DNA of 64,000 nucleotides, taken from Oscillospiraceae bacterium. GTDB lineage: Bacteria; Bacillota; Clostridia; Oscillospirales; Acutalibacteraceae. The stretch lies in the NCBI GenBank assembly GCA_015065725.1, contig SVPV01000002.1, positions 55,314 to 119,313 on the forward strand, in the 5' to 3' direction. The notes under the pieces are model-generated. The model made no database searches. It saw nothing but the letters and a program-made list of their open reading frames with translations, and was not told the DNA's origin. Within the stretch, counting starts at the first letter, position 1. Each line of letters starts with the position of its first letter. Shown here piece by piece: positions 25,602-33,560 of the stretch. Position numbers and translations under genes: made by a program.

Positions 25602-26360
25602 ATGAAAATAGCCGTAATTACAGGTGCATCATCAGGTATAGGGGTTGAATTTGCAAAGGCGACTCTGTCCTCACACCCGTTTATTGATGAAATTTGGGTT
25701 TTAGCAAGACGCGAGGACCGTCTTTTAGAGCTTAAAGACCTGCTTGGTGATAAAATACGCCCTATCGCTATGGATATCACCGATACTGTAGCTATCGAAA
25801 ATTATAAAAAGCTTTTAACCGAAGAAAACGCCGAGGTTTCGTTGCTTATAAACAATGCAGGCTTTGGAAGACTCGGTAATTTCGACGAGCTTAAAGCCGA
25901 GGATAACGCCGCTATGGTACGCCTTAACTGCGAGGCACTTACCCTTATGTCAGCAGTGACACTTCCCTTTATGACAAGGGGTAGCGAGATTATAAATGTC
26001 TGCTCAATAGCCTCCTTTGCACCTAATACAAGAATGGCGGTATACAGTTCTACAAAAGCTTATGTAATGAGCCTTTCACGTGCTATGCGTGTGGAATTAA
26101 GACCTCGTAAAATCAATGTTATTGCCGTATGTCCAGGGCCTATGGACACCGAATTTTTAAAGGTTGCAAACATTGAAAAAGGCAGCAGCCACACCTTTGA
26201 TACCCTGCCCCGTGTAAACGCCGCCAAAATGGCAAAAGGCTCGCTAAAAGCCTCTAAAAAAGGCAGAGCCGTTTACACAAACAGGTTGTTTTATAAATTC
26301 TACCGCTTGCTTGCAAAGCTTTTACCCCATAGCCTTGTAATGAAAATGGCAAAAACCTAA
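25602..26360 (+). CDS. Short-chain dehydrogenase/reductase
   Basis: The 252 residues have the SDR nucleotide-binding motif TGASSGIG, the NNAG motif, a catalytic serine in NVCSIAS, YSSTK (catalytic Tyr-x3-Lys) and the PGPMDTEF segment. It is a classical SDR with a likely NADP preference (RRED after beta-2). The C-terminal ~40 residues are basic and hydrophobic (FYKFYRLLAKLLPHSL), as in SDRs that associate with membranes. Substrate cannot be inferred. A GAGGTG ribosome binding site precedes the start. Confidence 0.88.
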   Translation: MKIAVITGASSGIGVEFAKATLSSHPFIDEIWVLARREDRLLELKDLLGDKIRPIAMDITDTVAIENYKKLLTEENAEVSLLINNAGFGRLGNFDELKAEDNAAMVRLNCEALTLMSAVTLPFMTRGSEIINVCSIASFAPNTRMAVYSSTKAYVMSLSRAMRVELRPRKINVIAVCPGPMDTEFLKVANIEKGSSHTFDTLPRVNAAKMAKGSLKASKKGRAVYTNRLFYKFYRLLAKLLPHSLVMKMAKT

Positions 26361-26385
26361 AAAGATAAATTTTAAGGAAAAAATT

Positions 26386-27738
26386 ATGGACAACAGAACA
26401 TCAAGACGTAAAAAAGCAATTCGCCGAAGAAGAATATTTTTAAGTATTTGTGCCGTTTGTTTAGTAGCAGTAATAGCCGTTCTTGCTATCTCAATTTCGG
26501 CTATTTCAAAAGCACTTAAAACTGACAAAAACAAAACAGAACCGTCCTCACCCTCTAGTTCGCAATCTGAACCAAAAGAGCCGTATATTGTAAGCTCTGT
26601 TACAGTAGTTAATACGGGTGATGTTTTGGTGCATAGTCCCGTTTTAAGCGGTGCCAAAACCGCAGACGGCGGATATGATTTTAGTAGCTTTTTCGGAGAA
26701 ACTTCACCCTATTTTAAATCTGCCGACCTTTCGGTTATTAATTTAGAGGTTACATTCGGCGGAAAAGAATCGGGCGAATTTTCGGGATACCCTATGTTTA
26801 ATTCACCCGACAGCCTTGCAGATACCATTAAGGATGCGGGTTTAAATCTGATACTCACCGCCAATAACCACAGCTACGATACGGGACTTTTCGGTATGAA
26901 ACGCACCGTACAGGTGCTAAAAGAAAAGGGACTTGCTTTTATAGGCACTAAAGAAAGTGAGTCAGACCCCACCTATTTAGTTAAAAATGTAAACGGTATA
27001 AAGTTAGGTGTTGTTTGCTACACCTATGAAACCTCCTGTTCTATCGATGGCAGAAAAGCCTTAAACGGCGGTATAATTTCAGCCGAAGCTAACCCGCTTA
27101 TAAATTCATTTTCGTATGATAGAATTAACGATTTTTACAGCGAGGCACAGTCGGTGATATCCGCCATGAAAAAAGACGGTGCCGATGCCATAATCTTTTA
27201 TATGCATTGGGGTGACGAATATAAGCTGTCGCCTAACACTTGGCAAAAATCTATTTCTCAACAGCTTTGCAATTTTGGCGTAAACGTAATAGTCGGCGGC
27301 CACCCTCATGTATTACAGCCTATGGAGGTAATATATTCAGAGGATAGCCAAAATACCGCCGTTTGCATATATTCTATGGGAAATGCCGTTTCAAATCAGC
27401 GTCAGGAAGAAATGGATAGCTGTCCGTCAGGTCACACAGAGGACGGAGTTTTGTTCTACTATACCTTTGATAAGTATAGCGACGGTAAAACAGTGCTTTC
27501 ATCGGTTGATTTAGTACCGACTTGGGTTAATAAATATAGAGATAACGGTCGTAACCAATACCAAATTATACCGCTTGAAAATGCCACCGACGGTGCCGAT
27601 AAGTACGGTCTTACAGGAGTTACCGCACAACGTGCCGAAAAATCATATAACCGCACGAAAGTGCTTATGGAAGAAAGCCTCAGTAAATGTCAAGAGCATT
27701 TAGGCTCCGAAATAAGATTTGGCAAACCAACTAAATAG
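26386..27738 (+). CDS. CapA/PgsA-family poly-gamma-glutamate-type metallophosphatase
   Basis: This 450-residue protein has a basic N-terminus, one TM helix (about 20-42), a Ser/Pro/Glu-rich linker and a CapA domain. NTGDVLVHSPV, INLEVTF, LTANNHSYDTG, FYMHWGDEY and IVGGHPHVLQP provide the Asp, Asn and His metal ligands of the calcineurin-like fold. Relatives take part in capsule or poly-gamma-glutamate export, but isolated copies like this one, without CapB/C, have unknown roles. It lies 25 bases after the SDR gene. Confidence 0.88.
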   Translation: MDNRTSRRKKAIRRRRIFLSICAVCLVAVIAVLAISISAISKALKTDKNKTEPSSPSSSQSEPKEPYIVSSVTVVNTGDVLVHSPVLSGAKTADGGYDFSSFFGETSPYFKSADLSVINLEVTFGGKESGEFSGYPMFNSPDSLADTIKDAGLNLILTANNHSYDTGLFGMKRTVQVLKEKGLAFIGTKESESDPTYLVKNVNGIKLGVVCYTYETSCSIDGRKALNGGIISAEANPLINSFSYDRINDFYSEAQSVISAMKKDGADAIIFYMHWGDEYKLSPNTWQKSISQQLCNFGVNVIVGGHPHVLQPMEVIYSEDSQNTAVCIYSMGNAVSNQRQEEMDSCPSGHTEDGVLFYYTFDKYSDGKTVLSSVDLVPTWVNKYRDNGRNQYQIIPLENATDGADKYGLTGVTAQRAEKSYNRTKVLMEESLSKCQEHLGSEIRFGKPTK

Positions 27739-27743
27739 GCATA

Positions 27744-27773
27744 AAAAAAGGACTGTGAAAACAGTCCTTTTTT
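27744..27773. terminator. Bidirectional terminator between CapA-like and SPFH genes
   Basis: A perfect 13-bp stem AAAAAAGGACTGT, GAAA tetraloop, then its complement ending in six T. Confidence 0.95.
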
Positions 27774-27781
27774 CAACTTAA

Positions 27782-28717
27782 TCAGTCACAGCAAACATCT
27801 TTTTTTGATGGCTTTTTAGCTTTTGGTGCTTCGGCGGTAACATCGCCTATACCCGAGGTTTCAGAGAAAATTACATTAGACTTTATCATTTCTACTGCAT
27901 CGGTAGGAATGATTATTTTAGAAGCAGTACCGTTTGAAAGCGATACCAAAGCTTCATACTTCTTAAGTTCTAAAACGGCTGCATCTACCGCTGCCGCCTT
28001 TAATGCCGCAAGACCGTCAGCCTCTGCCTCTTTAGCAAGCAAAATCGCCTTTGCTTCACCCTCTGCCCTTGCAATTCTGGCGTCTCTTTCACCTTCTGCC
28101 GCCAAAATCATAGCCTGCTTATCACCTTCGGCACGGGTAATAACAGCCGCTTTGTGACCTTCGGCTTCCAAAAGTGTTTCACGTCTGTCACGCTCTGCCT
28201 TCATTTGCTTTTCCATAGCATTTTGAATCTCGGCAGGCGGAATAATATTCTTAAGCTCAACGCGGTTTACCTTTATACCCCATTGGTCCGTCGCACTATC
28301 CAAAATCTCGGTCATTTTTCCGTTTATGGTATCACGCGAGGTCAAGGTATCATCAAGCTCGAGTTCACCTACAATATTGCGTAGTGTAGTTGCGGTAAGA
28401 TTAGATAACGCACTTATAGGATTTACCGCACCATAAGAAAACAGCTTTGCATCAAAAACCTTAAAATACACAACTGTGTCTATCTGCATCGTAACATTAT
28501 CTTTAGTAATTACAGGTTGTGGCGGAGAATCAAGCACCTGCTCCTTTAAAGTGACCTTTTTTGAAATACGGTCAATTACAGGAATTAAAAAGTGTAGTCC
28601 TGCTTCCCAAGTTTTATTGTACTTACCAAGACGCTCAATTACATATTCGGTAGCTTGCGGCACAATTTTTAAACTGATAATTAAAATAAAAAGAACTACT
28701 AAACCTACAATCCACAT
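27782..28717 (-). CDS. SPFH/band 7 protein (QmcA/paraslipin-type)
   Basis: This 311-residue protein has an N-terminal TM anchor (residues 2-22), an SPFH domain (about 22-180; QATEYVIERLGKYNKTWEAG, TKDNVTMQIDTVVYF) and a long alanine/glutamate-rich helical region with repeated EAEG/RAEG units (about 185-265) that drives oligomerisation. It ends in a basic tail with two cysteines. Such proteins form flotillin-like rings in the membrane and often work with an NfeD protein or FtsH; neither is adjacent here. Confidence 0.9.
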   Translation of the reverse strand: MWIVGLVVLFILIISLKIVPQATEYVIERLGKYNKTWEAGLHFLIPVIDRISKKVTLKEQVLDSPPQPVITKDNVTMQIDTVVYFKVFDAKLFSYGAVNPISALSNLTATTLRNIVGELELDDTLTSRDTINGKMTEILDSATDQWGIKVNRVELKNIIPPAEIQNAMEKQMKAERDRRETLLEAEGHKAAVITRAEGDKQAMILAAEGERDARIARAEGEAKAILLAKEAEADGLAALKAAAVDAAVLELKKYEALVSLSNGTASKIIIPTDAVEMIKSNVIFSETSGIGDVTAEAPKAKKPSKKDVCCD

Positions 28718-28908
28718 AAAATCACCCTCAAATATCTTTTACACAATTCCTTGTGTTTATTTCATTTTAACATAGAAAAATATATGCTGTCAATAAATTT
28801 TAGTCGTGTCTTAAACAATTAGTTTTAAGCCGTCTTCCACATTTTTAAAAGTAATACCAAAACGACTGTTTTTCGACCTAAAAAGACTAAAAAATTATTT
28901 TTTTGCTA

Positions 28909-28937
28909 TTGAGATTTAAAGTTTTGTGTAGTATAAT
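28909..28937 (+). promoter_or_regulatory. Promoter of the cysteine desulfurase-thiI operon
   Basis: TTGAGA (28909-28914) and TATAAT (28932-28937) with a 17-base spacer, 32 bases before the start codon. Confidence 0.75.
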
Positions 28938-28969
28938 ATAATAGATTATTGTGGGGAGGTTTGCAGTTT

Positions 28970-30103
28970 ATGGAAATAGTATATCTTGATAACAGTGCTA
29001 CAACTAAACCCTGCAAGCTCTCTGTAGAATATACACTTGCCGCTCTTAATGAGTTTTGGGGCAATCCCTCCTCACTTCATCTCTTGGGCTTTGAGGCTGA
29101 AAATAAACTTAATGAAGCAAGGCAGACGCTTGCAAGCTTTATAAAAGCACGCGAAGATGAAATTTATTTTACCTCCTCGGGTACGGAAGCCAATAATACT
29201 GCTCTCTTCGGTGCGGCGTATTCCCGTCAGAAAAGAGGAAAACGAATAGTCACCACAAAAATCGAGCATTCATCGGTGCTTGAGGCTATGAAAAAATTAG
29301 AAGACGATGGCTTTGAGGTTATATATCTAAATCCCGATAAAAACGGATTGATAAGTGAAGACGATATTAAATCGGCTATAAATCAAGATACGATACTAGT
29401 AAGCATTATGCTCGTAAATAATGAGCTTGGCTCTATACAGCCTGTAGAGGCAGCGGCTAGGGCTATAAAACAGTCGGGTGCTACTGCACTTTTGCATTGT
29501 GATGCCGTGCAAGCACTGGGCAAAATGCAAATCAGTCCCCAAAAACTAGGTGTCGATATTATGAGTATGAGTGCACATAAAATTCACGGTCCTAAAGGCG
29601 TGGGTGCACTTTATATTAAAAAAGACGTTCATATAAAACCGCTAATTTTAGGTGGCGGACAGGAAAAGGGCATGCGTTCAGGCACAGAGGCTTTGCCTCT
29701 TATATACGGTATGTGCGGTGCTTTAAAAGCCTTACCCAACACAGAAAAACAGCTCGAAACACAAAAAGAAATCTGGCAGTATGCAAAAGATACTCTTTTA
29801 AGTACAGGGCTTGTAGAAATCAATTCTCCCGATAATTGCCTACCCTATATTTTAAATATTTCGGTTATGGGGTACCGCTCGGAAACCTTGCTTCATTTTT
29901 TAGAAAATGAGGGTATATATGTGTCTTCAGGCAGTGCTTGCTCAAAGGGTGTAGGCAGCTACGTTCTGCTTGCTTGCGGATTTGATAAAAAACGGGTTGA
30001 CAGTGCACTTAGAATCAGTTTTAGCCGAGAAACCTCAAGGAATGATATAGACCGCCTAAAAGAAGCATTAAAAAAAGCAGCAGAAAAGCTTAGAAAGGCA
30101 TAA
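28970..30103 (+). CDS. Cysteine desulfurase (NifS/IscS family)
   Basis: This 377-residue aminotransferase class V enzyme starts MEIVYLDNSATTKPC. It has the PLP-binding lysine in MSAHKIHGPKG and the catalytic cysteine in SSGSACSKG, in the short-loop position of group I NifS/IscS proteins. It removes sulfur from cysteine as persulfide. Because thiI follows by two bases, its main acceptor is probably ThiI for 4-thiouridine in tRNA rather than Fe-S scaffolds. The start at 28970 has GGGGAGG upstream; the extra seven codons from 28949 would include that site. Confidence 0.93.
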   Translation: MEIVYLDNSATTKPCKLSVEYTLAALNEFWGNPSSLHLLGFEAENKLNEARQTLASFIKAREDEIYFTSSGTEANNTALFGAAYSRQKRGKRIVTTKIEHSSVLEAMKKLEDDGFEVIYLNPDKNGLISEDDIKSAINQDTILVSIMLVNNELGSIQPVEAAARAIKQSGATALLHCDAVQALGKMQISPQKLGVDIMSMSAHKIHGPKGVGALYIKKDVHIKPLILGGGQEKGMRSGTEALPLIYGMCGALKALPNTEKQLETQKEIWQYAKDTLLSTGLVEINSPDNCLPYILNISVMGYRSETLLHFLENEGIYVSSGSACSKGVGSYVLLACGFDKKRVDSALRISFSRETSRNDIDRLKEALKKAAEKLRKA

Positions 30104-30105
30104 AC

Positions 30106-31275
30106 ATGAAAGAAATTATACTTATAAAAGACGGTGAGTTAGCTCTTAAGGGGCTTAACCGCAAAAACTTTGAAAACACACTTATATCTAATATAAAGCG
30201 TCGCCTCAAAAGTTTAGGCGAAGTTAAAATAGAAAATTTGCAGTCTACCATTACAATTGAACCGATAGAAGAAAATTATGATTTTGAAGAGGCTTTAGAG
30301 CGTGTAAAGCTAATATTCGGAATAGCCGCATTTAGCCGTGCGTGTGTTTGCGAAAAAACGGTAGAGGATATTTACAGTAAGGCTCCCATTTACTTAAAAG
30401 ACACACTGGAAGCTGTTAAAACCTTTAAGGTTGAAGCAAAGCGTGCAGATAAAAGCTTTCCCCTAACCTCACCTGAAATTTGCCGTGAGGTTGGCGGACT
30501 TTTGCTTAAAAACTATCCTCATCTAAAGGTTGACGTGCATAATCCCGATGTTACAGTTGTGGTTGAGGTGCGTGACCGCTACGCTTTTATAAGGGCGGGT
30601 CAAATACACGGTGCAGGCGGTCTGCCTGTGGGTACTGCAGGCAGGGCATCTATACTCATTTCAGGCGGAATAGATAGTCCTGTTGCAGCTTGGACTATGG
30701 CAAAACGCGGTTTAGTGCTTAATGCAATCCATTTTGCAAGCCCACCGTATACAAGCGTACGTGCCGAGCAAAAGGTTAAAACTCTTTTGTCAAAGGTAGC
30801 ACGTTATAGCGGTGTTATAAATCTTTCTATTGTTCCCTTTACAGAAATTCAAGAGGAAATTGGCAAAAACTGTCCCGAAGACTATTTTACGCTTATTATG
30901 CGTCGTATTATGATGCGTATTGCCGAACGTATTTCAAGAAATCAAGGCTCTCTAGCCCTTATAACAGGTGAAAGTTTAGGTCAGGTAGCAAGCCAAACCC
31001 TGCCCGCTATAGCCGAAACCGACTCTGTAGTAACAATGCCGGTGCTTCGCCCGCTTATAGGTATGGATAAGGAGGAAATTATCCGTATTTCAAAGGAAAT
31101 CGATACTTTTGAAACTTCTATTCTTCCCTATGAGGACTGCTGTACAGTCTTTACGCCAAAGCATCCAAAAACAAAGCCAAAGCCAGGTCAGTGTGAAATT
31201 GCCGAGCAAGGTCTTTTGATGGAGGAACTTATAGAGCGTGCAATTAGTAACACCGTTCACACCTATATTGATTAA
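30106..31275 (+). CDS. thiI: tRNA 4-thiouridine synthetase ThiI
   Basis: The 389 residues contain an N-terminal ferredoxin-like/THUMP region (about 1-165), then the PP-loop ATPase motif SGGIDSPVAAW and the tRNA-modifying core (EDYFTLIMRRIMMRIAE, GESLGQVASQT, YEDCCTVFTPKHP). It lacks the C-terminal rhodanese domain of E. coli ThiI, as in most Firmicutes, so sulfur comes from the cysteine desulfurase encoded upstream. It adenylates U8 of tRNA and replaces it with 4-thiouridine, and can supply sulfur for the thiazole of thiamine. Confidence 0.95.
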   Translation: MKEIILIKDGELALKGLNRKNFENTLISNIKRRLKSLGEVKIENLQSTITIEPIEENYDFEEALERVKLIFGIAAFSRACVCEKTVEDIYSKAPIYLKDTLEAVKTFKVEAKRADKSFPLTSPEICREVGGLLLKNYPHLKVDVHNPDVTVVVEVRDRYAFIRAGQIHGAGGLPVGTAGRASILISGGIDSPVAAWTMAKRGLVLNAIHFASPPYTSVRAEQKVKTLLSKVARYSGVINLSIVPFTEIQEEIGKNCPEDYFTLIMRRIMMRIAERISRNQGSLALITGESLGQVASQTLPAIAETDSVVTMPVLRPLIGMDKEEIIRISKEIDTFETSILPYEDCCTVFTPKHPKTKPKPGQCEIAEQGLLMEELIERAISNTVHTYID

Positions 31276-31286
31276 TTGGTGATTTT

Positions 31287-31787
31287 ATGAGAGAAAAACT
31301 GCAAAGCCTTGCCGCAGAGCTTGTGGCGGTTTTAAAACAAAAGAATCTAACTATCTCTTGTGCAGAATCCTGTACAGGCGGTATGCTGGCAGAAATTATA
31401 ACCTCTGTTTCGGGTGCTTCTGCCGTTTTTGAACTAGGCGTTGTGTCATATTCTTCAAGAATAAAAAATAAGGTTTTGGGGGTAGAAAACGATACCCTTA
31501 ACACCTTAGGTGCTGTATCTGCAGAAACCGCTTTGCAAATGGCAGAAAATGTACGTCTGCTTTCAAATGCCGACATAGCCCTGTCAGTGACGGGCGTTGC
31601 AGGTCCCGAACCGTCAGAAAATAAGGCTGTAGGTACGGTTTATGTTGCACTCTCAGCAGATAACTATATTTATCACCAAAAGCTTAACATATCCCCTAAA
31701 GGACGCGATTTTGTACGCGAATCCGCTTGCGAGCAACTACTCTTAATGGCATACAATTTCATTAAAAATAATAACGAAAGTGTTTAG
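31287..31787 (+). CDS. pncC: Nicotinamide-nucleotide amidase (CinA C-terminal domain protein)
   Basis: The 166 residues are a stand-alone CinA C-terminal domain: SCAESCTGGMLAEIITSVSGAS, SYSSRIKNKVLGV and SVTGVAGPE are the family boxes. It hydrolyses nicotinamide mononucleotide to nicotinate mononucleotide in NAD recycling. In many bacteria this domain is fused behind a MoCF-like domain; here the following gene begins with what may be that domain in separated, diverged form. Confidence 0.9.
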   Translation: MREKLQSLAAELVAVLKQKNLTISCAESCTGGMLAEIITSVSGASAVFELGVVSYSSRIKNKVLGVENDTLNTLGAVSAETALQMAENVRLLSNADIALSVTGVAGPEPSENKAVGTVYVALSADNYIYHQKLNISPKGRDFVRESACEQLLLMAYNFIKNNNESV

Positions 31788-31804
31788 AAAGGAATCGCAA
31801 AACA

Positions 31805-32998
31805 ATGATACAAAATATAAAGGTTGATGCAATTTACTATCTTACCAATTCCGATTTTGAAATGGAGTTTAATCTGTGCGGATGTTGTAAGATGCGTTTG
31901 CTTACCGACAAGGCTGAAAATCCTAAAAATTTAGTAGGACTTTTGTCCCGTGCGGTTTCTCGCAGTCAGGTAATAATCTGTTGCGGCAAGCTTTTCGATA
32001 ACGACGGCCTTATTAAAATAGTGTCACAGGCTATAAAAAGACCGCTTTGTACAGTTAATAATTCCGATTTCGGCATAATGGACGAAAGTGAGATTAATAT
32101 AATTGACGGTTCCCTTCCGCTTGTTAATTCAGACGGTTGTTTTTGCGGTTGTATTATCGAAAGCGGACCGCAATCTATAATACTTCTAACCGATAATAAG
32201 AGCATACGTAAAACTGTAATGAAACAGCTTATTCACCCGTATATTGAGGAATTAAGTATTGCTCGCAACACAAATGATACTAAAGCTGAAGAAACAAATG
32301 CTTCTGATTTAGAAGAAGCCGAAATTGTAACAGAGCCGGAAACCATTCTAGAAAACGACTCACTAGAGGAAACGGTAGACGCTGAAAACCTGCCCCAAAA
32401 TGACGAGACTTTACTTGATAGCGAACAGACCGAAATTGTTGACGAAGTGACATCGGACGAATCAGCTGATAATGATACTACAGACGAGGTTATAGAAGCT
32501 TCTGATGATGAACTTATAGAAAATCAACCCGATGAACAAACAGAAGAACCGGAATCTAACGAAGACGAAGAAACCGACACATCTAACACCGAAGACACCT
32601 CTGCAGACATAACACTTCCAGAGGTTATAATGGACGAAGAGATAGTTGATGAGCCCGAAATATTTATGGACCCCGCAGAAATTAATAGCGGTTTTGAACT
32701 TTATCTCGAGCCTGAGCGTGTTAAATACAGCAAAAAAAGCCACTATGAACTCAATTATGTTCCATCTGAAAGAGATAACGATTTTATTTCAGAAAGCTCT
32801 GATATAGAATACTTTGAGGAGCCTAAAAATAAATTTATGAGTCTTCCGATATTAATAATATCAATCGTTCTGCTAGTTGCATTAGCTGCCTTGGTTTATT
32901 TGTTGGTTTTAGTACCTATGAGTTCTGATTACACCTTTTCTGAATATGTAAGAGATATATTTTCAGTTTCGATAAATCTTCCTTTTAGACTTATTTGA
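31805..32998 (+). CDS. Membrane protein with degenerate MoCF/CinA-like N-domain and acidic linker
   Basis: This 397-residue protein has three parts. Residues ~1-150 look like a diverged MoCF (CinA N-terminal) domain: LLSRAVSRSQVIICCGKL matches the place of the usual GGLGPTDDD stretch, but the acidic signature is lost. Residues ~160-290 are an extremely acidic, low-complexity linker (Glu, Asp, Thr, Ser). One TM helix follows near residues 345-370 and then a short extracellular tail. The link to CinA rests mainly on context, since pncC is the gene immediately upstream, and is an inference. The N-domain carries seven cysteines, which is unusual. Function unknown. Confidence 0.55.
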   Translation: MIQNIKVDAIYYLTNSDFEMEFNLCGCCKMRLLTDKAENPKNLVGLLSRAVSRSQVIICCGKLFDNDGLIKIVSQAIKRPLCTVNNSDFGIMDESEINIIDGSLPLVNSDGCFCGCIIESGPQSIILLTDNKSIRKTVMKQLIHPYIEELSIARNTNDTKAEETNASDLEEAEIVTEPETILENDSLEETVDAENLPQNDETLLDSEQTEIVDEVTSDESADNDTTDEVIEASDDELIENQPDEQTEEPESNEDEETDTSNTEDTSADITLPEVIMDEEIVDEPEIFMDPAEINSGFELYLEPERVKYSKKSHYELNYVPSERDNDFISESSDIEYFEEPKNKFMSLPILIISIVLLVALAALVYLLVLVPMSSDYTFSEYVRDIFSVSINLPFRLI

Positions 32999-33015
32999 TT
33001 CAAACGATAAACTCA

Positions 33016-33049
33016 TGCGGACACTAAATTTTTAATTTATGTGTCCGCA
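33016..33049 (+). terminator. Terminator of the thiI operon
   Basis: TGCGGACAC pairs with GTGTCCGCA across an AT-rich loop. Only a weak T-tract follows. Confidence 0.6.
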
Positions 33050-33088
33050 AAATCACTAAAAATAAAATTAAATTTTAAAGAAAAAACA

Positions 33089-33116
33089 TTGACATTCTGA
33101 TAAGTTGTAGTATAAT
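33089..33116 (+). promoter_or_regulatory. Promoter reading into the tRNA-Pro region
   Basis: Perfect TTGACA (33089-33094) and TATAAT (33111-33116) with a 16-base spacer, 31 bases before a truncated tRNA-Pro. It may once have driven that tRNA and could still drive the intact tRNA-Pro downstream. Confidence 0.8.
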
Positions 33117-33147
33117 AGTTAAAGTGTAAATTTAATATTTTAAATAT

Positions 33148-33185
33148 CGAGGTGTCGCCCAGTTGGTAGGGCACTAGTTTTGGGA
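33148..33185 (+). pseudogene. Truncated tRNA-Pro (5' half)
   Basis: This copies the tRNA-Pro 5' half (CGAGGTGTCGCCCAGTTGG...CTAGTTTTGGGA) and stops exactly in the anticodon loop after TTTGGGA. Its D stem reads GCCC/GGGC where the intact tRNA has GCGC/GCGC, so it comes from a separate, once paired, tRNA-Pro rather than a simple local duplication. The sequence after the break is unrelated, and TTGACCACAGTTTGTCCCAC follows at 33290-33309, as in the att-like repeats. Confidence 0.8.
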
Positions 33186-33355
33186 GCCGTGAGTAACGAA
33201 AACCAAAAAAATTATACACCCGCTTGAAAGCCCTCAACACTGCGGTTTTCGTGGCTTCACAAAAAATAAAAAAGCGGTCAAAATTAAATTTGACCACAGT
33301 TTGTCCCACAATTGAAAATTTTTTCAAAAATCGGGACGCAAAAACAATTTAATAT

Positions 33356-33431
33356 CGAGGTGTGGCGCAGTTGGTAGCGCACTAGTTTTGGGAACTAGAT
33401 GCCGCAGGTTCGAGCCCTGTCACCTCGACCA
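33356..33431 (+). tRNA. tRNA-Pro (anticodon TGG)
   Basis: A complete cloverleaf with acceptor CGAGGTG/CACCTCG, anticodon loop TTTGGGA (anticodon TGG), T-loop TTCGAGC and encoded CCA. Its 3' 45 bases are repeated at 48557-48601, marking it as the integration target of the island. Confidence 0.96.
33387..33431 (+). repeat. attL: left direct repeat of the tRNA-Pro island
   Basis: This 45-base segment from TTTGGGAA to the CCA end of tRNA-Pro is identical to 48557-48601 except for one C/T change in the T-loop region. Confidence 0.75.
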
Positions 33432-33470
33432 AACAGCCTATGAGATCATTGATTTCATAGGCTGTTTTCA
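33431..33470 (+). terminator. Terminator after tRNA-Pro
   Basis: AAACAGCCTATGA pairs with TCATAGGCTGTTT (33455-33467), ending in TTTT. Confidence 0.88.
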
Positions 33471-33560
33471 TGCTTCTTATAATGTTTTATAAATGCACTT
33501 GAAAAATGTCGAAAAATGGATTAAAATGGAAATATAAACTGTAATGTTGAGGTGTTTTTC

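Noticed and set aside
33037..33327. Minus-strand open frame across the truncated tRNA-Pro
   Set aside because: It overlaps a tRNA fragment and a repeat on the other strand, and the protein has no recognisable domain or ribosome binding site.
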